Assembly (NCBI GenBank): GCA_941918925.1
Contig: OW799233.1
Location: 112,899,833 to 112,963,832, forward strand
From: Phyto melanocephala
Taxonomy: Eukaryota > Arthropoda > Insecta > Diptera > Rhinophoridae
Direction of reading: 5' to 3'
Length of the DNA stretch: 64,000 nucleotides
Each line of letters starts with the position of its first letter. Position 1 is the first letter of the stretch. Below are positions 35,565 to 48,599 of this stretch, in pieces. The notes beneath the pieces are model-generated. The model was not told where the DNA came from. It was given only the letters and a program-made list of their open reading frames with translations, and searched no databases. The translations under genes were made by a program, and so were the position numbers.

Positions 35565-36141
35565 GGCTAATATCGGAGATAATTTTTGGAAAGAATATTC
35601 CTAAAATGGTTACAATTTAATTTAATTTGAATTATAAAATTAAATAAATAAACAAATGAACTTAAGCCAAAATAAAAAATGGTTCACATTAAAATTTAAT
35701 TTATTTTTTTTATTTTTTTTTTAACACATACGTAATTTATAATTTTACAATGGATGTTGTTGTATATGTATGTTTTTTATATGTATGTACGTATTTCATA
35801 TGAGATGAATGGTGATACAAACTATTGTTATTGCGTGAATACAGCGTAAAAAAAACGTTCTTTTTAAGTACTTGCGACACTCGAATGCAGCAGAATGAAG
35901 ACTAAGTATTAAACCTTTAGTTTCATTAGATAAATTTTAAACTATGTACCTTATGTCTACTATAAATTTTTTAATATACTTTTCGTTTTTCTTTTTTTTT
36001 TATACCCTTACAGATATCACAAACGGACCGATGAGAACGTGTTAAAACGAGCTGCAGATTTTACAGCTGTCAGAAAGAAATGGAGTCTTAACAACCAAAA
36101 TAAATCGAAGACAATTATATTAAAATTTAAACTCAACTTAC

Positions 36142-36299
36142 CGTGCTATTCCGCTTTCAATTATATCCAAATTTTTGATGATATTTTCAAATATAACATT
36201 TTTTGAATCCAATATACTATAAGTAATATTAAAATCCAATAAGAGTACTAAAAGGTCGAGAATTTGGGACTGCACTTTGCCATTACATTTAAGAAAAAG
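36142..36299 (-). CDS. htt: huntingtin exon (6th, 158 nt)
   Basis: Acceptor GATTTTAG before 36299, donor GTAAGT after 36142; phase 0 in, phase 2 out. Reads CNGKVQSQILDLLVLLLDFN then YSILDSKNVIFENIIKNL, matching human [20 protein letters not shown] and YCLLDSDQVFIGFVLKQF closely. A short exon that open-frame length would miss. Confidence 0.94.
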
Positions 36300-36472
36300 C
36301 TAAAATCAAAAAATAAAACAAAATTAAAAAATAGTTACAACAAATTTTTCTTAAATTTTGTTTAAAGAGAAGGAATAATACACCAGTAAATCATGCGAGT
36401 GTTTTAAAGAATTAACAATAACAAAATTCATGCACATGTATTTGTGTATGTATGTAGTAGCATTATACTTAC

Positions 36473-37405
36473 AGTTAAACAATGTATGACCAATGGCTCA
36501 AACAGTTTTATATGTTTAGATAACTCTGATTCATGCTCTGATTTCCAAGTGTAAAATTCTAAACCACTTGCAAAAAGTTCAGCCAACAATAGATAATCAT
36601 CTTGTGAGCTAACAACAACAACGTCTGTAGAACCAACATAAACATTTGCAGCATCGTCTCTCAGGCCAGAGCTATTAACAGGCAAAGTAGAATCATAATC
36701 ATACACAACGGAAGTTTCTTTCGTTGATGATTGTACTGGTGGTGGTATAATTGTTTTTTCTGATGGTTGTTGGAAAACGTTTGATGATGATGGTTGATTT
36801 GTTTGTTGTTTGTGGGATGTTGCAGTTATTGTACAACCATCGTCTTTGCTAATGCAATGAAGCTCTTTGCATTTGGCCTTAAAATACGTTTTTATAAACG
36901 TTGTTTTTACTTCTGTTGTTGTTTTTGTTGTTCTTGGGCTTTTCATTGTATAATACAGTTTTAGCTGCTGTTGTTGTTGCCTGTTGCCATAATTTCTAGC
37001 AAACAAATATTTCAACAGTTGTCGCAGACATGCAATACTCTCTTCTGGTGCATAATTTATGACTTTGGTCAAGTACTGAAGAGTTTCTTCAATTAATTTC
37101 AATACCGAATTACATACAGTGGCAGAAGCTCCTAAGGTTGCCACTGGTGTTATTGTTGTTGCTGCTGCCATGGAGGCTTCTCCGGCTGGCATTGCATTTG
37201 GAAACAATACAGCATTTACATCCGTTGCACTTTTGGCAACATTATTTCCACCACCATTACCACCAGCACCAACAACATTCCCAAAAACATTATAAGCAAT
37301 TGCTGCCGCCTCATGAGGCAACATTTCAATGCATGCACTCATTGAGTTTAAACATGTTTTTAAAAGGGAAATTAATTTGCTGCCAGCTTCCTCATTAATG
37401 GTAAT
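36473..37405 (-). CDS. htt: huntingtin exon (5th, 933 nt)
   Basis: Acceptor ATCAAG before 37405, donor GTAAGT after 36473, phase 0 both ends, 311 codons. ITINEEAGSKLISLLKTCLN follows the human NSTEKFGGFLRSALDV segment; then an Ala/Gly-rich loop (GAGGNGGGNN), IEETLQYLTKVINYAPEESI and LRQLLKYLFARNYG (human VCVQQLLKTLFGTNL), a long variable region with Gln run and Thr tract, and SKHIKLFEPLVIHCL, close to human NHIRLFEPLVIKAL. Confidence 0.94.
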
Positions 37406-37647
37406 CTTGATAAATTTGTTTTTGTTTTATATTTAGTATTCCCCCAAAACAACATCAACAACAACCAAAGATATAAACAAAAAGAAAAGTGGAAACATAA
37501 AATTAAAGAGATGAACGTTGTAAATAGTTTAGGTATTTTCATTATAACATCTTAAAGTAACACAAATAGATTTTTTAAGGCATCCTTTAAGTTAAATCTG
37601 TATTTTTATGTTGACGATTGCCTTATTTTTATAGACCATAAACTTAC

Positions 37648-37907
37648 CTTATAGTTGTCGTAGGCACTTTTTAATGTTTGATAAAGTTTAACGTAAACAT
37701 AATCATTGCCAAAATAGCCAATACTCTGTGTAAGCGCCAATTCTTTGGCGTTGCTAAACATGTCAACTTTTTGGCTTTTGGCCATAATTAAAGGCTTTTG
37801 ATTTGTGAAAATGTGATAATAAATGTTTATAATTTTAGTTGTATGTTTAAGTAGATTCAAATTGGTGTCCCGATTGACATTGACATCTGGTTGAAAAATT
37901 AAGGATC
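37648..37907 (-). CDS. htt: huntingtin exon (4th, 260 nt)
   Basis: Acceptor ACTTGCAG before 37907, donor GTAAGT after 37648; phase 1 in, phase 0 out. GSLIFQPDVNVNRDT then NLLKHTTKIINIYYHIFTNQ (human LFSHLLKVINICAHVLDDV) and KLYQTLKSAYDNYK (human KLHDVLKATHANYK). It lies at the 3' side of the 20-kb intron. Confidence 0.93.
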
Positions 37908-38232
37908 CTGCAAGTACAATAAATACAAATATGTACGTAATTTTTATTTTGATTATCTAGTAAAAAATAAGGAAAAAAAACAACCATTATAGTTTTATTT
38001 TAGTTATTTGACTGATCTATTATATTCCTAATTACACATAATGTTTATCTTTTTCCTGTAACATATAATATTATTAATGATCATCCCACTTTTAATTGGT
38101 TCAATTCTAAATTAAAATATATATTTAAAAAAAATTGGAATAAAATTTTAATGTCTGGCCAATAATATATTTTATCAATAATATGCTGTTATGGCATTAA
38201 TGTATAATTATGATTCCGGGCATGTGGCCGCA

Positions 38233-38905
38233 GCAGTAAAGGTGAATTCACCCATTTGTTCTGAAAAAATTTTTTTCCGGATAATAACATTTTTTACTGA
38301 GAGTTTTCTGCAGAACGATTCACACATTTAAGAAAATTTGTCCGAAAAAACAAAGCTGCCATATAATATAAAAATGCAAACAGTTGTACAAAGTGGCAGC
38401 ACCATGTCGGATAGAAGAAAACTAAAATTATTATTTTTAATTGAAGTGCATAAAGTCAATTTGTTTGCAAAAGAAATTTAAAAAAAAAATCGAAAATATT
38501 TAAAATGAGTCGCAGTGAGAAAAACCCTGTTATAAATAATTATTTTTGTATGTACTTTTCCTCATGTCATACAAACATTCTCTTCCTGGTTTTTTAATTC
38601 TTCTATTAATTTTTGAGCAATATTTTCATTAAATTCCATTTTAATTGTTAATTTTCGGCAAAAACAATTTTTGTATAATAAATGTACTGACACTGTGTGA
38701 TGTGGCAACCAAATTCAATTTTCATGTAAATATTGAAAAAAAGTGGCATCCCAATTCAGTTTCTTCCCAACAAGAATTAAAATTAAACCAATTCAAGAAA
38801 AAACTTTCTGAACAAAATAATCTCTCTCTCTCAAAAGTAAAACATCAAACTTAATATAAAAAAAAATTTTTCTGAACTAAAATTTTATGGGTGAATCCAG
38901 CTTAA
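38233..38905. mobile_element. inverted-repeat element with MADF-like fragment (possible Harbinger derivative)
   Basis: Left ATTCACCCATTTGTTCTGAA mirrors right TTCAGAA..TTTTATGGGTGAAT. The minus strand at 38555-38643 reads MEFNENIAQKLIEELKNQEE, which resembles the opening of MADF/Myb-SANT proteins encoded by PIF/Harbinger elements. No transposase seen; target duplication unresolved. Confidence 0.45.
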
Positions 38906-39532
38906 GTGCGTACATGGCGTAACCTAGCGTTCACCATTGTTTCTTGTTTATATATATGTATACTTTCAAGGTTGATTTCTTGAAGTTAGTCGTTCGTCAA
39001 ATACTACTCTCATTTTATTAATTTTATCTCAGGCTTTGCGGCATGAGGCTACATACTGCTAAAAATAAATGTCTGCAGTGCATATTCCATTCACACGCAA
39101 AGAAAAACTATGGTTACGACATGATCGCGACAGTCATATTATATTCCCTATACTAATATTTAGTTACCGAAAACAAGTAATAATTATTATACCTTTACAC
39201 AGTGAAAAAGGGTATATACATATAGGTTTGTCATTCCGTGTGAAATTTCTACAATTTTCATTTCCGACCCCATAAAGTATATATTTTCTGAAAGCTTATG
39301 AATAGGGGAGTCGATTAAGCTCTGTCCGTCTGTCCGTGTGTATGTTGAAATCAACTTTTTGAGCCCCCCGACATCGCTTGGACCCGGGTGAGGTAAATAT
39401 TCGGGAGTAGATCGGTATTGAAAATCAGAAACATCGGTACATAAACAACGGAGATATGAGCAGAAACTCACGACCACCTCGATTTTTTTTCACAAAAACA
39501 ACATTACAGCAACAACATACATATGTACATAC

Positions 39533-42500
39533 CAGAGTCTGACTTCGGTTATCCGAAAAAAAAATAACTCGAATATTTACTTATCTTTTTCGGTTATAAG
39601 TATAACCATGCATTTATCACAGAAAATAGCTACTCGTACATGCATGAATTGCTACGGTTACGAGTATATTTATTACTTATTTTCAAAAATACTCTCTATA
39701 CATACGTATTATTCGGATATACATGTGCGAAAACAAATTACTTATAAGTATTGGCAAAATACTTATAACTATTGGCAAAATACTTATAAGTATTGTCAAA
39801 ATACTTATAAGTATTGCGACATACTTATAAGTAGTTTTGAACAAAAAAACAAGTAAAAAACAAGTAAAAGTGCTTTATGCTGCTCTTTCATTTTTTATCA
39901 AACAAAAAGAAAATTGGTCAGGGCTGGAACTATTTGTATAGTAAATATATATAACATAATTTATATTGCTTATTAATTTAAATAAGCAACGAGCTAACAC
40001 ATAATAATAAAATGTTTTCTTTAAATAAAAATAAATCTACTTATATTTATTATTTATTTTTAGTATTAAGAAACGCAACTGTTATACCTGAAATTTGTAT
40101 GGCTTATCAACTTAAAAAAAAATTATTTTGATATAAAAGCAGAAAAAGATAAGTAAAAATTAAAGAAAATAAAAGTGAAAATTTAGTTGAATTGATACTG
40201 GCAATAGATATGTATTTAACAATGTATTTATTATTTTGATTTACTATTTATATAATTACGTATGTATTTACATTGCTTTTTGTTAGGAAAAAATCTGTAA
40301 GAATTTTGACCTTAATTATTGAAAAAAAAACACAAATTTCCAAGGAAAATCCATCATTAAGAAGGGTGCTCTTATACAGGTAGTGATGACAGCCTATCTG
40401 ACCCAAATAAATTAATGCCAGAAAAAACCTGTAAATGTTTTTATGTTCTGGACCACATAATGGAACATTCATTGAAACATTTTTAAAACTTTATTTTGAA
40501 ATCGAATTTGTGTTCACACAGTGAGATTTGAGAGTATGAATAATTATTACCATAAATTGTATTCAAAGTCAGATATTAACCTTTCCATCCCTGCTTTTTA
40601 TGTATAAAAATCTACTTCTCATCGTGAAGTGAGAGGTTCTATTACATCACAAGTGTTGTCAACTTTAAGATTCAAAAAACATCAAAACAGGAAAAAACGT
40701 TTGATTTTTAAGAATATGCGTAAAGTTTAAAATTTTGAATTTTCGATTTTATTTATTTTATAAAATTATAAATTTCGTTATTAGAACCTTTAGGCCTAAA
40801 ATAAGTTTCCATATAATATCATTAATAATAATAATACATTTTAAGTTAAAGTTTTAACTGTAACTTCACAGTTGGTCATATAATCGCTACTTTAAAAATA
40901 ATTACAGCTTTTGGTTTTATGCATATCATTATTCTTTTCTTTACTTTTATAAAAAGTTATGTTTGTTTAACCATAGAAGATATCAGAAACATATATATTT
41001 AAATTATAACTAATAATAATATAAAATATATAATCTATTTATACAGTATTTTAAATGTAAGCTAAGGATCTTTATAACAAAAGCATTGTCTATTATTAAT
41101 TCTTATCATTTTTGTTGCGTTGTTTCGTAAGAAATTTACCTTGCAAAAATTGTTCTTGATTTAAATTTAGTATTTTTACTTCGATAAGAAAAAGAATGCA
41201 CTAAAGAATTTGAGAAATCACATCGAGCACTGACACAAATTTTTTGCGCGACAAAAATTTTAAAAAGCACAAATAATATTGCATAAAGCCAAAGTTGACA
41301 ACGCTGGATAGGAACACAACAAAGAGAGTGTAATTATTTCTGTAAAATACCTGATACCCAGCAAACAAGAACACAAATATTAAAGTATTATGCCGTGTTA
41401 TACATTCTAAGCTAATATTTTAAGCTGTATAACGAGACAAATCAATTTTAAAAGGTTTTAATCAACCACTAAATAGTTATTTATAAGTAAATAAACATAA
41501 TGCTATTATCTGATTATTATTTTCCCGCAGAAAAAAACGATATTCTGTTTTTGTTTTTTGGAAAATTAATAAAGAAAAACAAACAAAAACCATATAATTT
41601 TTTCTTGGCGGACTTAAAATATCTAAAAAAAGTTAATAAGAAAAACAATAAACAACAAATATATCTGTTAAAACTAACAAATATATCTTAATATAAGATT
41701 TTTTTCTTTTTTATAAATTTAAAATAAATCCCACATGCTCGCTGGGCATTGCTAAAAAATAACGCATGTCGTTGTTTCATCAACCCCTAAATTAAAAATC
41801 ATAAAAAAATTTCTCTGTCCATAATTCAGTTAGCAACCAGGGATGCCAGTTTATTAAACTGGATATTTTTATGGTACAAATTTTTTTAATTTTGTGAATT
41901 TGTTTGCTTTGTTATGTTTAAGTTTTTGTAGAACAATATTTTTAGTGGTAAAACACAAAGTTCAAATAATTCGCCAATAAACATTTTAATTAAAAATCAT
42001 ATTTCAATTTAAGCGTCTTATTTTTTTATAAAAGTTACATATTAAATAGTTTATCATATAAACTTGAAACATGAATTTATAGTAGATAACTTTTAATGTC
42101 AATGAAAATATTTTACAAAATAAAGAAAACAAACGCTGTAAGGAAATATGTAGAAATGCCTTCAATTTTGATATATTAAGCCATATATTCTAAATAAAAG
42201 TTAAGTCAGGACATATATTCCAATTATATCAATACTTATATAGGAAATTAATTATGATTCGAATAAATTACCAAAGTAGTGGCATATACTTTTGCTTAGT
42301 AACACTTCTCTTTAAATATTGATGTAAAAAAACTGTATTTTGGATATTTTCAAATACTAATTAAATAATATATATAAATTATTAATATATTAATTGGTAA
42401 ATTATATTCATTTACTACCATTTGATTATTGTTTTTATTTTTTAAATATAAATGTTAGTATTTAGAAAAATTATATGCAAAAATTGAAGTTTTTGGTAGA

Positions 42501-43015
42501 TTTTAGTGCATTTTTTGACAAATTTGTTAGGAATAATATTTTTTGTGGCATCCCTGCTAGCAACTACGGCTGCTAAGCCGTATACACACAAACGATCATA
42601 AAAAAACAACAAATAAATGTATAACAATAATGTTTATGTATGTGTGCGTTTGTACCATAATGGTTGTGCTGTTTTCATAACCCAAGCAAGTGCATTTTTA
42701 CTAAATCAAAACGCATGCAAAATTTCTACTTGATGCTCCCGCTTGAATTGTAAAAACGGTTACTCATTTTACTCGCTTTTTTTACGGATAATCGATAACA
42801 CTTAAGTACTTAAGTCCAATTTGTTGTACTGTGTACAATATAGAGTATTTATGCGAAAAATACTTAGATTTCGGTTACTTGTATATACTTATGCCGAACA
42901 TCAAACGAGTATGTACGGATAGAGTAATTTTTTTAGCTGTAACCGTACGCACTTATACATGTTTTGCTAATAATACTAAATGTATATCCGAAGTTGTAAT
43001 CGTTGTCATTCCCTG
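39533..43015. mobile_element. hAT-like transposon, 3,483 bp, non-coding
   Basis: Flanked by an 8-bp target duplication GTACATAC (39525-39532 and 43016-43023), the hAT hallmark. Ends CAGAGTCTGAC and CAGGGAATGAC (inverse). Subterminal TTCGG motifs recur inside both ends. No frame longer than about 75 codons, so it is a non-autonomous or badly decayed copy. Confidence 0.8.
39744..39840. repeat. 21-bp minisatellite inside hAT end
   Basis: About 4.5 copies of TACTTATAAGTATTGGCAAAA; each unit contains the palindrome ACTTATAAGT. May serve as subterminal transposase-binding repeats. Confidence 0.75.
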
Positions 43016-43389
43016 GTACATACATACATATTTATTTTTTATTTAGTATATTATTTATATTTTTATTATTTTTTTTTAAATTTTTGTTTAATTTTTTTTT
43101 TTGTTTTATATTTATTATTTATATTTTAATTATATTTATTTTTAATTTTTTTTTTATTTTTTTTTAATTTTTTATTTTTTTTTTTTAATTTTTTTAAATT
43201 TTTTTTTTTTTAAATTACATACGTAAATTTATAATTTTACATTGGGATGTTGTTGTATATGTATGTTTTTTATATGTATGTACGTATTTCATATGGGATG
43301 AATGGTGATACAAAAAATTGTTATTGCATGACTACACGTTGTGAAGGGTATATAAGATTCGGCACGGCCGAATATAGCACTTTTACTTG

Positions 43390-44691
43390 TTTTTATTTTA
43401 TTTCATCATATATTCTGTCACAATAATCAAGCATTTGTTAGAATTTGATCGTATAACGTTCACTTTTCTTAAAAACTTCGATATGGTTATCATTTAGTAT
43501 GATAAAAAAAACTAATCCAACAAAAATAACATTATACTCTAAAGCATTAAAAGTCATTAAATAATAGTTGAGACAACAATATTATTCCAAAACAATCAAG
43601 CAATGATATTTTTTAATAATAATTTGATTTTAACTGTTCTTCTTACTGAATAAATTTTTATTATTTTAAAAATTTGAGATGCCAAAAAGTACACAAAATT
43701 TGTTTAAACATTAGAACCATTTAAAAATAAACGAGAAAATGTAAAAATTTTAATTGAAAAGGTAATTACAATCAGTAACTTTCAGCAAAGCCGATAGCCG
43801 TTGTTGCTAGTGTTCTTAGCTCTAAGATTTATTGTAATTTTAATTATTATAAATATGAAAATAAATTTAAAAAAAAACTACCAGTAAAAGATAAAAATTT
43901 GTCATAAAAAACGCAGCAAAGATTGTAGATTTAAATTGTAGTCATATATATGATTATTCCATGATACTTTAGTTAAACATAATAATGATAACTGGCAACC
44001 ATTATATGTTTTAACTACAATCACAGAATTCAATCATAGTATGTTGCTCTTAGATTATTATTTCCAAATCCATAATTTTTCTTTGTGTGCAATAAAGGTA
44101 CGAAATGAAAGGAATCATTTCTCTATATTGCTAACCGTTCACTATCGTTATCATTATTTTTAAAGACATCTGGACCAATAATTTCACCAGCTGAATTACA
44201 AATTGCCAAAATAGGTATACATATATGATTATAAATTGGATGGATGGCTGGTTTAGGAACATACAACCATATACCAAAAAATAATTGATATCCTGCGATG
44301 GAAAATATCATTGATCTAACATGTTACAAAATTCAAACTGGATATGAGATCATCACCTGGATAAAGTTAAAAGAATATCTATCTCAAAAAATCTAACTTA
44401 AAGCCGATGAAAGAACACGTCGGCAAGTGGAAAAATTCTGTTTTCGTTGTATTGTTCATCAATATAACTTAGAGTATTTCAACTTTCGTCATAAAGGGAA
44501 ACCCGATTATAGAATGATACGCAAAACCCGCAATTTAAAAAAAATACGGTTTTTAGCTTTTATACATAAAACCGGTTCGTGTATAAAAACAATTCTTATT
44601 TAGTTTTTATTTAAAATTGACGAGAATTTAAAAAATTAGTCTTTAAAACTAAAATCAATTCATAAAATAAACTTTTTAATACATTAACAGA
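43390..44691. other. intron sequence, weak coding trace on minus strand
   Basis: A 62-codon minus frame at 44123-44311 contains ICIPILAICNSAGEIIGPDV, faintly like the DDE region of pogo/Jerky-type transposases. Too short to call. Rest is AT-rich. Confidence 0.25.
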
Positions 44692-45260
44692 ATAACAAGA
44701 ATGGTATATTCGGCCATGCCGAATTTGAAAATATTCTGCACCACATGTCATACATAAATACATACATATGTAGGTAAAACTACCTCATCAAAGAGTATCC
44801 TAGATTCCAAATTTAACTTTATACGCTATTTGTCTTTATTATTTTTGACATCACGTTTGATTTCGAATTTTCTTAGTTTACTGTTCTACGTGTAAAAAAA
44901 ATTAATTCGCCATTTAGTTCGGATTTTAAATTTTTTAAGTTTACTGTGTTCTACTGATCAAGCCCTTTTATTTAATGTCAATATTAAGAGGCTTGAAGGG
45001 GGTATATTTGAAAATACTAAATTTGACCCGTAAATAATTTATTGTACGCCATTTTGTAGTGGCGGCCATAATTTGTTTTAAAAATTTTATTAGTGTATAT
45101 AAGTTTAAGGAAAAACACCAAAATGTTGATTTCTTAGATAATTTTAAAACGATGTGTAAAGTTTTCTGAAGAACAATTTCCGAGGCTATGGCTTACATTT
45201 GAGTATCACTAGCTTAACCAAAAATTTTTTAATAGCTTGAAAATTTTTATATTTCTGAAA
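44692..45260 (-). mobile_element. mini-me-like element, family 3
   Basis: Minus-oriented: ATTCGGCATGGCCGAAT hairpin at its 3' end (near 44710) but a body unlike families 1 and 2. Related copies at 55858-56260 and 60220-60786. Confidence 0.55.
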
Positions 45261-45314
45261 ATATTATCTAAATTTCTTCCATCTTTTTATATCAATATGT
45301 TGTTTTAATTTATT

Positions 45315-45425
45315 TAAGCTAAAGATCACTTTTTTCTATAAAAATTATTATTATTTTATTCCGATATTTCGCTACCACATTGGGTAGCTTCTTCAAGGAA
45401 AGTTTTTACAATTAAAAATATTAAA
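45315..45425 (-). mobile_element. solo PLE terminal repeat fragment (family C)
   Basis: Same family as 26861-26975. Confidence 0.6.
45359..45400 (-). ncRNA. hammerhead ribozyme-like motif (PLE family C)
   Basis: Stem II GCTACC/GGTAGC is fully paired here (mismatched in the 26.9-kb copy), GAAA and stem I TTCC/GGAA are kept, but the core starts TTGAAGA instead of CTGAAGA, a change expected to kill cleavage. Confidence 0.5.
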
Positions 45426-45627
45426 ATTGTTCAAAACAATTAAATTTAATTGGAATTAAAAATCTAAATTATTTACATAGAAAGATGATGTACTTGGCAA
45501 AAGTATTTTTGTCAAAACGCAAACTAGCACGAATTTCAAAAAAGCTGAGACTCGTATTTAATTAAATCGACTAAAGATTCAAATATTTTAATTTGGTATT
45601 TTTATTACAAACAACACCGAACAAAAA

Positions 45628-46378
45628 ACAAGTAAAAGCGCTATATTCGGCCGTGCCGAATCTTATATACCCTTCACAACGTGTAGTCATGCAATAACAG
45701 TAAATTCACGTATGTATGTTAAAAAAAACAAAAAAAAAATAAAAAATAAAAAAAAAATTTAAAAAAAAAATTAAAAAAAAAAAATTATTATATACATATA
45801 TAATATATATAAAACAAAAAAAAAATAATAAAAAAATTAAAAAAAAAAAAATAAAAAAAAATAATAATAAAAATATATATAATATATTAAATAAAAAATA
45901 AAAAAAAAATAAAAAAAAAAATTTTAAAAAAATTAAAAAAAAAATTTTTTTGCCTCAGCTGGGATTCGATGCCACGTTTTCTCTAACCAGTATACACGTT
46001 TGTATGTATGTATGTTGTTGTTGTAATGTTGTTTTTATGAAAAGAAAATCGAGGTGGTCGTGGGTTTTTGCTCATATCTCAGTTGTTTATGTACCGATGT
46101 TTCTGATTTTCAATACCGATCTACTCCCGAATATTTCTGATATTTTAATACCTTACCCGGGTCCAACCTATGTCGGGGGGCTTCAAAAAGTTGATTTCAA
46201 CATACACACGGACAGACGGTCAGACGGACAGACGGACAGACGGTCAGGGCTTAATCGACTCCTCTATTCATAAGCTTTCAGAAAATATATACTTTATGGG
46301 GTCGGAAATGAAAATTGTAGAAATTTCACACGGAATGACAAACCTATATATACCCTTTTTCACTGTGTGAAGGGTATA
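45628..46378 (-). mobile_element. mini-me/DINE-1-like element, family 1
   Basis: Complete minus-strand copy very similar to 5154-5897. Carries an enlarged (GTCY)n run, GACAGACGGTCAGACGGACA and more. The frames at 45950-46370 are part of the repeat. Confidence 0.85.
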
Positions 46379-48599
46379 ATAAACCGTTTTTTTTTACAGA
46401 ATATCCTTAAAAAAAGTACGTGGATCGTCCTTGGACAATTTGTACATACAGTTGGACGCGCCTTACAAAAACCTTTTTATGATACCCATATTGTATATGT
46501 TGGTAAGGAAACATATTTTTAAATTAACAAAACATGCAAAATTCAAAATGGTCCAGCTCACGTCATCGTCATGTCATCATAAAAAATACCAATGTTCATT
46601 TTGCACGAATTTAGCTTTCATACAACTTGCATCGCTCTTATGTATACAAGCGAATCAAACTATTCGATATTGGCTTCGTTCGTTTACTAAAAGTTTTTAC
46701 TTGACTTTACTGGATTGTTTACGTTTTATATAGGAATTTGTGAAAACGAACGCAATCCAATAAAGTTTATTAAAAAAATAGTCAATACTTTTGTGTACAT
46801 ACACGTACGAACATATTGTCAAATAACTCGAGACTGGAAATATATACAAAAAATGTTGTTTCGAATTATCCGGAAACCGGTTTTGATAACTTTAAACATA
46901 AAATTTGGATATCCGAAACCTGCTATAACGAAGGATATTGTTAAATTAAGAAGGCTCTTACAAGGTTAACTAGTGTTGTAACAGGGAATACAGGATTGAA
47001 AACTTATCCAGCTCGTATGGGACTATTAGATAAAAAAAATGGGTTTTACACAAAAAAATTTAAAGTAGGCAAGATGAACTTGGAATACCTTAGAGCTTTG
47101 AATTAGAAATCCTTAAGAATTACCTAGTCGTATCCTAAATGAATGCGGATATTTGTTCAAATGGGGGAATCTTCGTTCAGTGAACCATACAAAAGTTGAA
47201 ATGGGTATACGTTTATAGTACCTGTTATGGAATTCGGCTATACAGCACCCCTTCTTTTTGACTTAACCTAAGAAGGGAACTGATACTTTATTTCATTTTT
47301 TCTTTAAATTAAAATAATTTTATTTATTTATTTTTTCCTTGCATGAGTAGATGTGTTTTTACTTTTAAGAAATCTTTTTAAAGCACAAGATGAAAAGTTT
47401 TTTTTTTATTTTTTAACAAGCAAAAAAACTTTATCCTAATCATAAAATTATTTAGTGCTTAAATTAAAATCGTTTAATTATCATTTAGAATTTCAAAAGT
47501 TTTACACTTTCAAATCCAGCAACCTAAAAAAATTAAATCCCACTTAAAAACCTAGAGAATTAACATAAAATTATCATTAATAAAATGTAGTGTTACTTTA
47601 CTTTTATCAAACAATTGTAAATGGTTTTCTTAACCTTTGTCTAAGGATTTTGCTATATGTCTGTATATGTTTAAAGTTCGTTTAAACTTATTTAAAAATA
47701 AAAAAATATCAAGAACAAAAAGGAAATGGAAAATAAATAAACAGCAGCAGCAAAAGACATGCAGGCATATTTTGGAGTGACTACAAATATATGAAACGAA
47801 AACTTAAATAATGCTTAACAGAGATATGTACTAATTACCTGACCCGTTTCTTAACTAAAAATTAATCTTTTTCCTTCTTGTAACGGGTTTTTTAACAAGA
47901 ACCTTATTTTTTTAAAACAAAATAAAATGAAGAAATTATATGAAAATAACGGAAACGTAGGTACGTCACACGATAAAAAAAAACTGGACAAAAAAACAAA
48001 CACTCAAGATCGAAACACCTTTTAATAGGGAGCAAGGTGGTATTACTCCACTCGTCCATTCCCAACCATGGCCATCCTAGTGTTTTGAAAAACGGGTTTG
48101 GACTTTGGTAGACTTTGGTACCTAAAAGAGTGTAGAATAAGATAAAATCAGATTTCTGATAAAAACTTATTTACCCCATAAAAACGTACAAAACGAACAC
48201 TAGTTGCGGCTTAAGAATCAAGCATCGAGAGCATAACAAACAGAGAAGCAACAATAGCAAAGGTATTGTCACACTAAAAGCGAAAAAAAATACGTCACCA
48301 CATAGGCATGACGTAACCAAAGTCGGCACCCAATCATAACTAACCATACCAAATCGCATCTCCCAACTGAAGGTGTGTTGACAGTGATATTGCGTTATAA
48401 AAGATTTTTTCTCAAAACTTCATTTTCACACACTAGGGCCCTTTTCTCGGAGAAGGTCACATATAGTAAAACAGATGAAGCAAAAGAAAGTTGTCAAGAC
48501 TTTAGCGGACATTAGGCGAGCACAATACTATTCATAAACCGCCGGTATTAACTAAAAAATTATTTCAGCCATAAATCGATTAGCATAAAATTTTCATAA
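46379..48599. other. intron sequence, no gene seen
   Basis: Two overlapping plus-strand frames (46431-46733, 46715-46969) show no recognisable protein. GC content is slightly higher than around. Nothing else supported. Confidence 0.35.

Larger units (their letters stand above)
34395..35700. mobile_element. PLE terminal-repeat cluster (family B): inverted plus direct copies
   Basis: A minus-oriented repeat (about 34395-34860) is followed by a plus-oriented copy (34857-35208), about 60 bp of other sequence, then another plus copy (35265-35700) that is the near-exact inverse of the first. No RT frame remains. This inverted-then-tandem layout is typical of Penelope-type insertions. Confidence 0.75.
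33933..35846 (+). mobile_element. mini-me/DINE-1-like element, family 1, split by PLE repeats
   Basis: Left part 33933-34394 and right part 35701-35846 belong to one copy; the break is in the A/T block. The 3' hairpin is lost after GCGTGAATACAGCG. Confidence 0.7.
39188..43389 (+). mobile_element. mini-me/DINE-1-like element, family 1, split by hAT
   Basis: Left part 39188-39532 (TATACCTTTACACAG start), right part 43016-43389 with A/T block, hairpin ATTCGGCACGGCCGAAT near 43358 and ACTTG tail. The two parts join exactly at the duplicated GTACATAC. Confidence 0.85.

Noticed and set aside
44123..44311. pogo/Jerky-type transposase exon
   Set aside because: Only about 20 suggestive residues, no catalytic motif and no flanking ends.
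46431..46969. Two overlapping plus-strand frames
   Set aside because: No recognisable domain, no splice support, no similarity between frames; left as unannotated.
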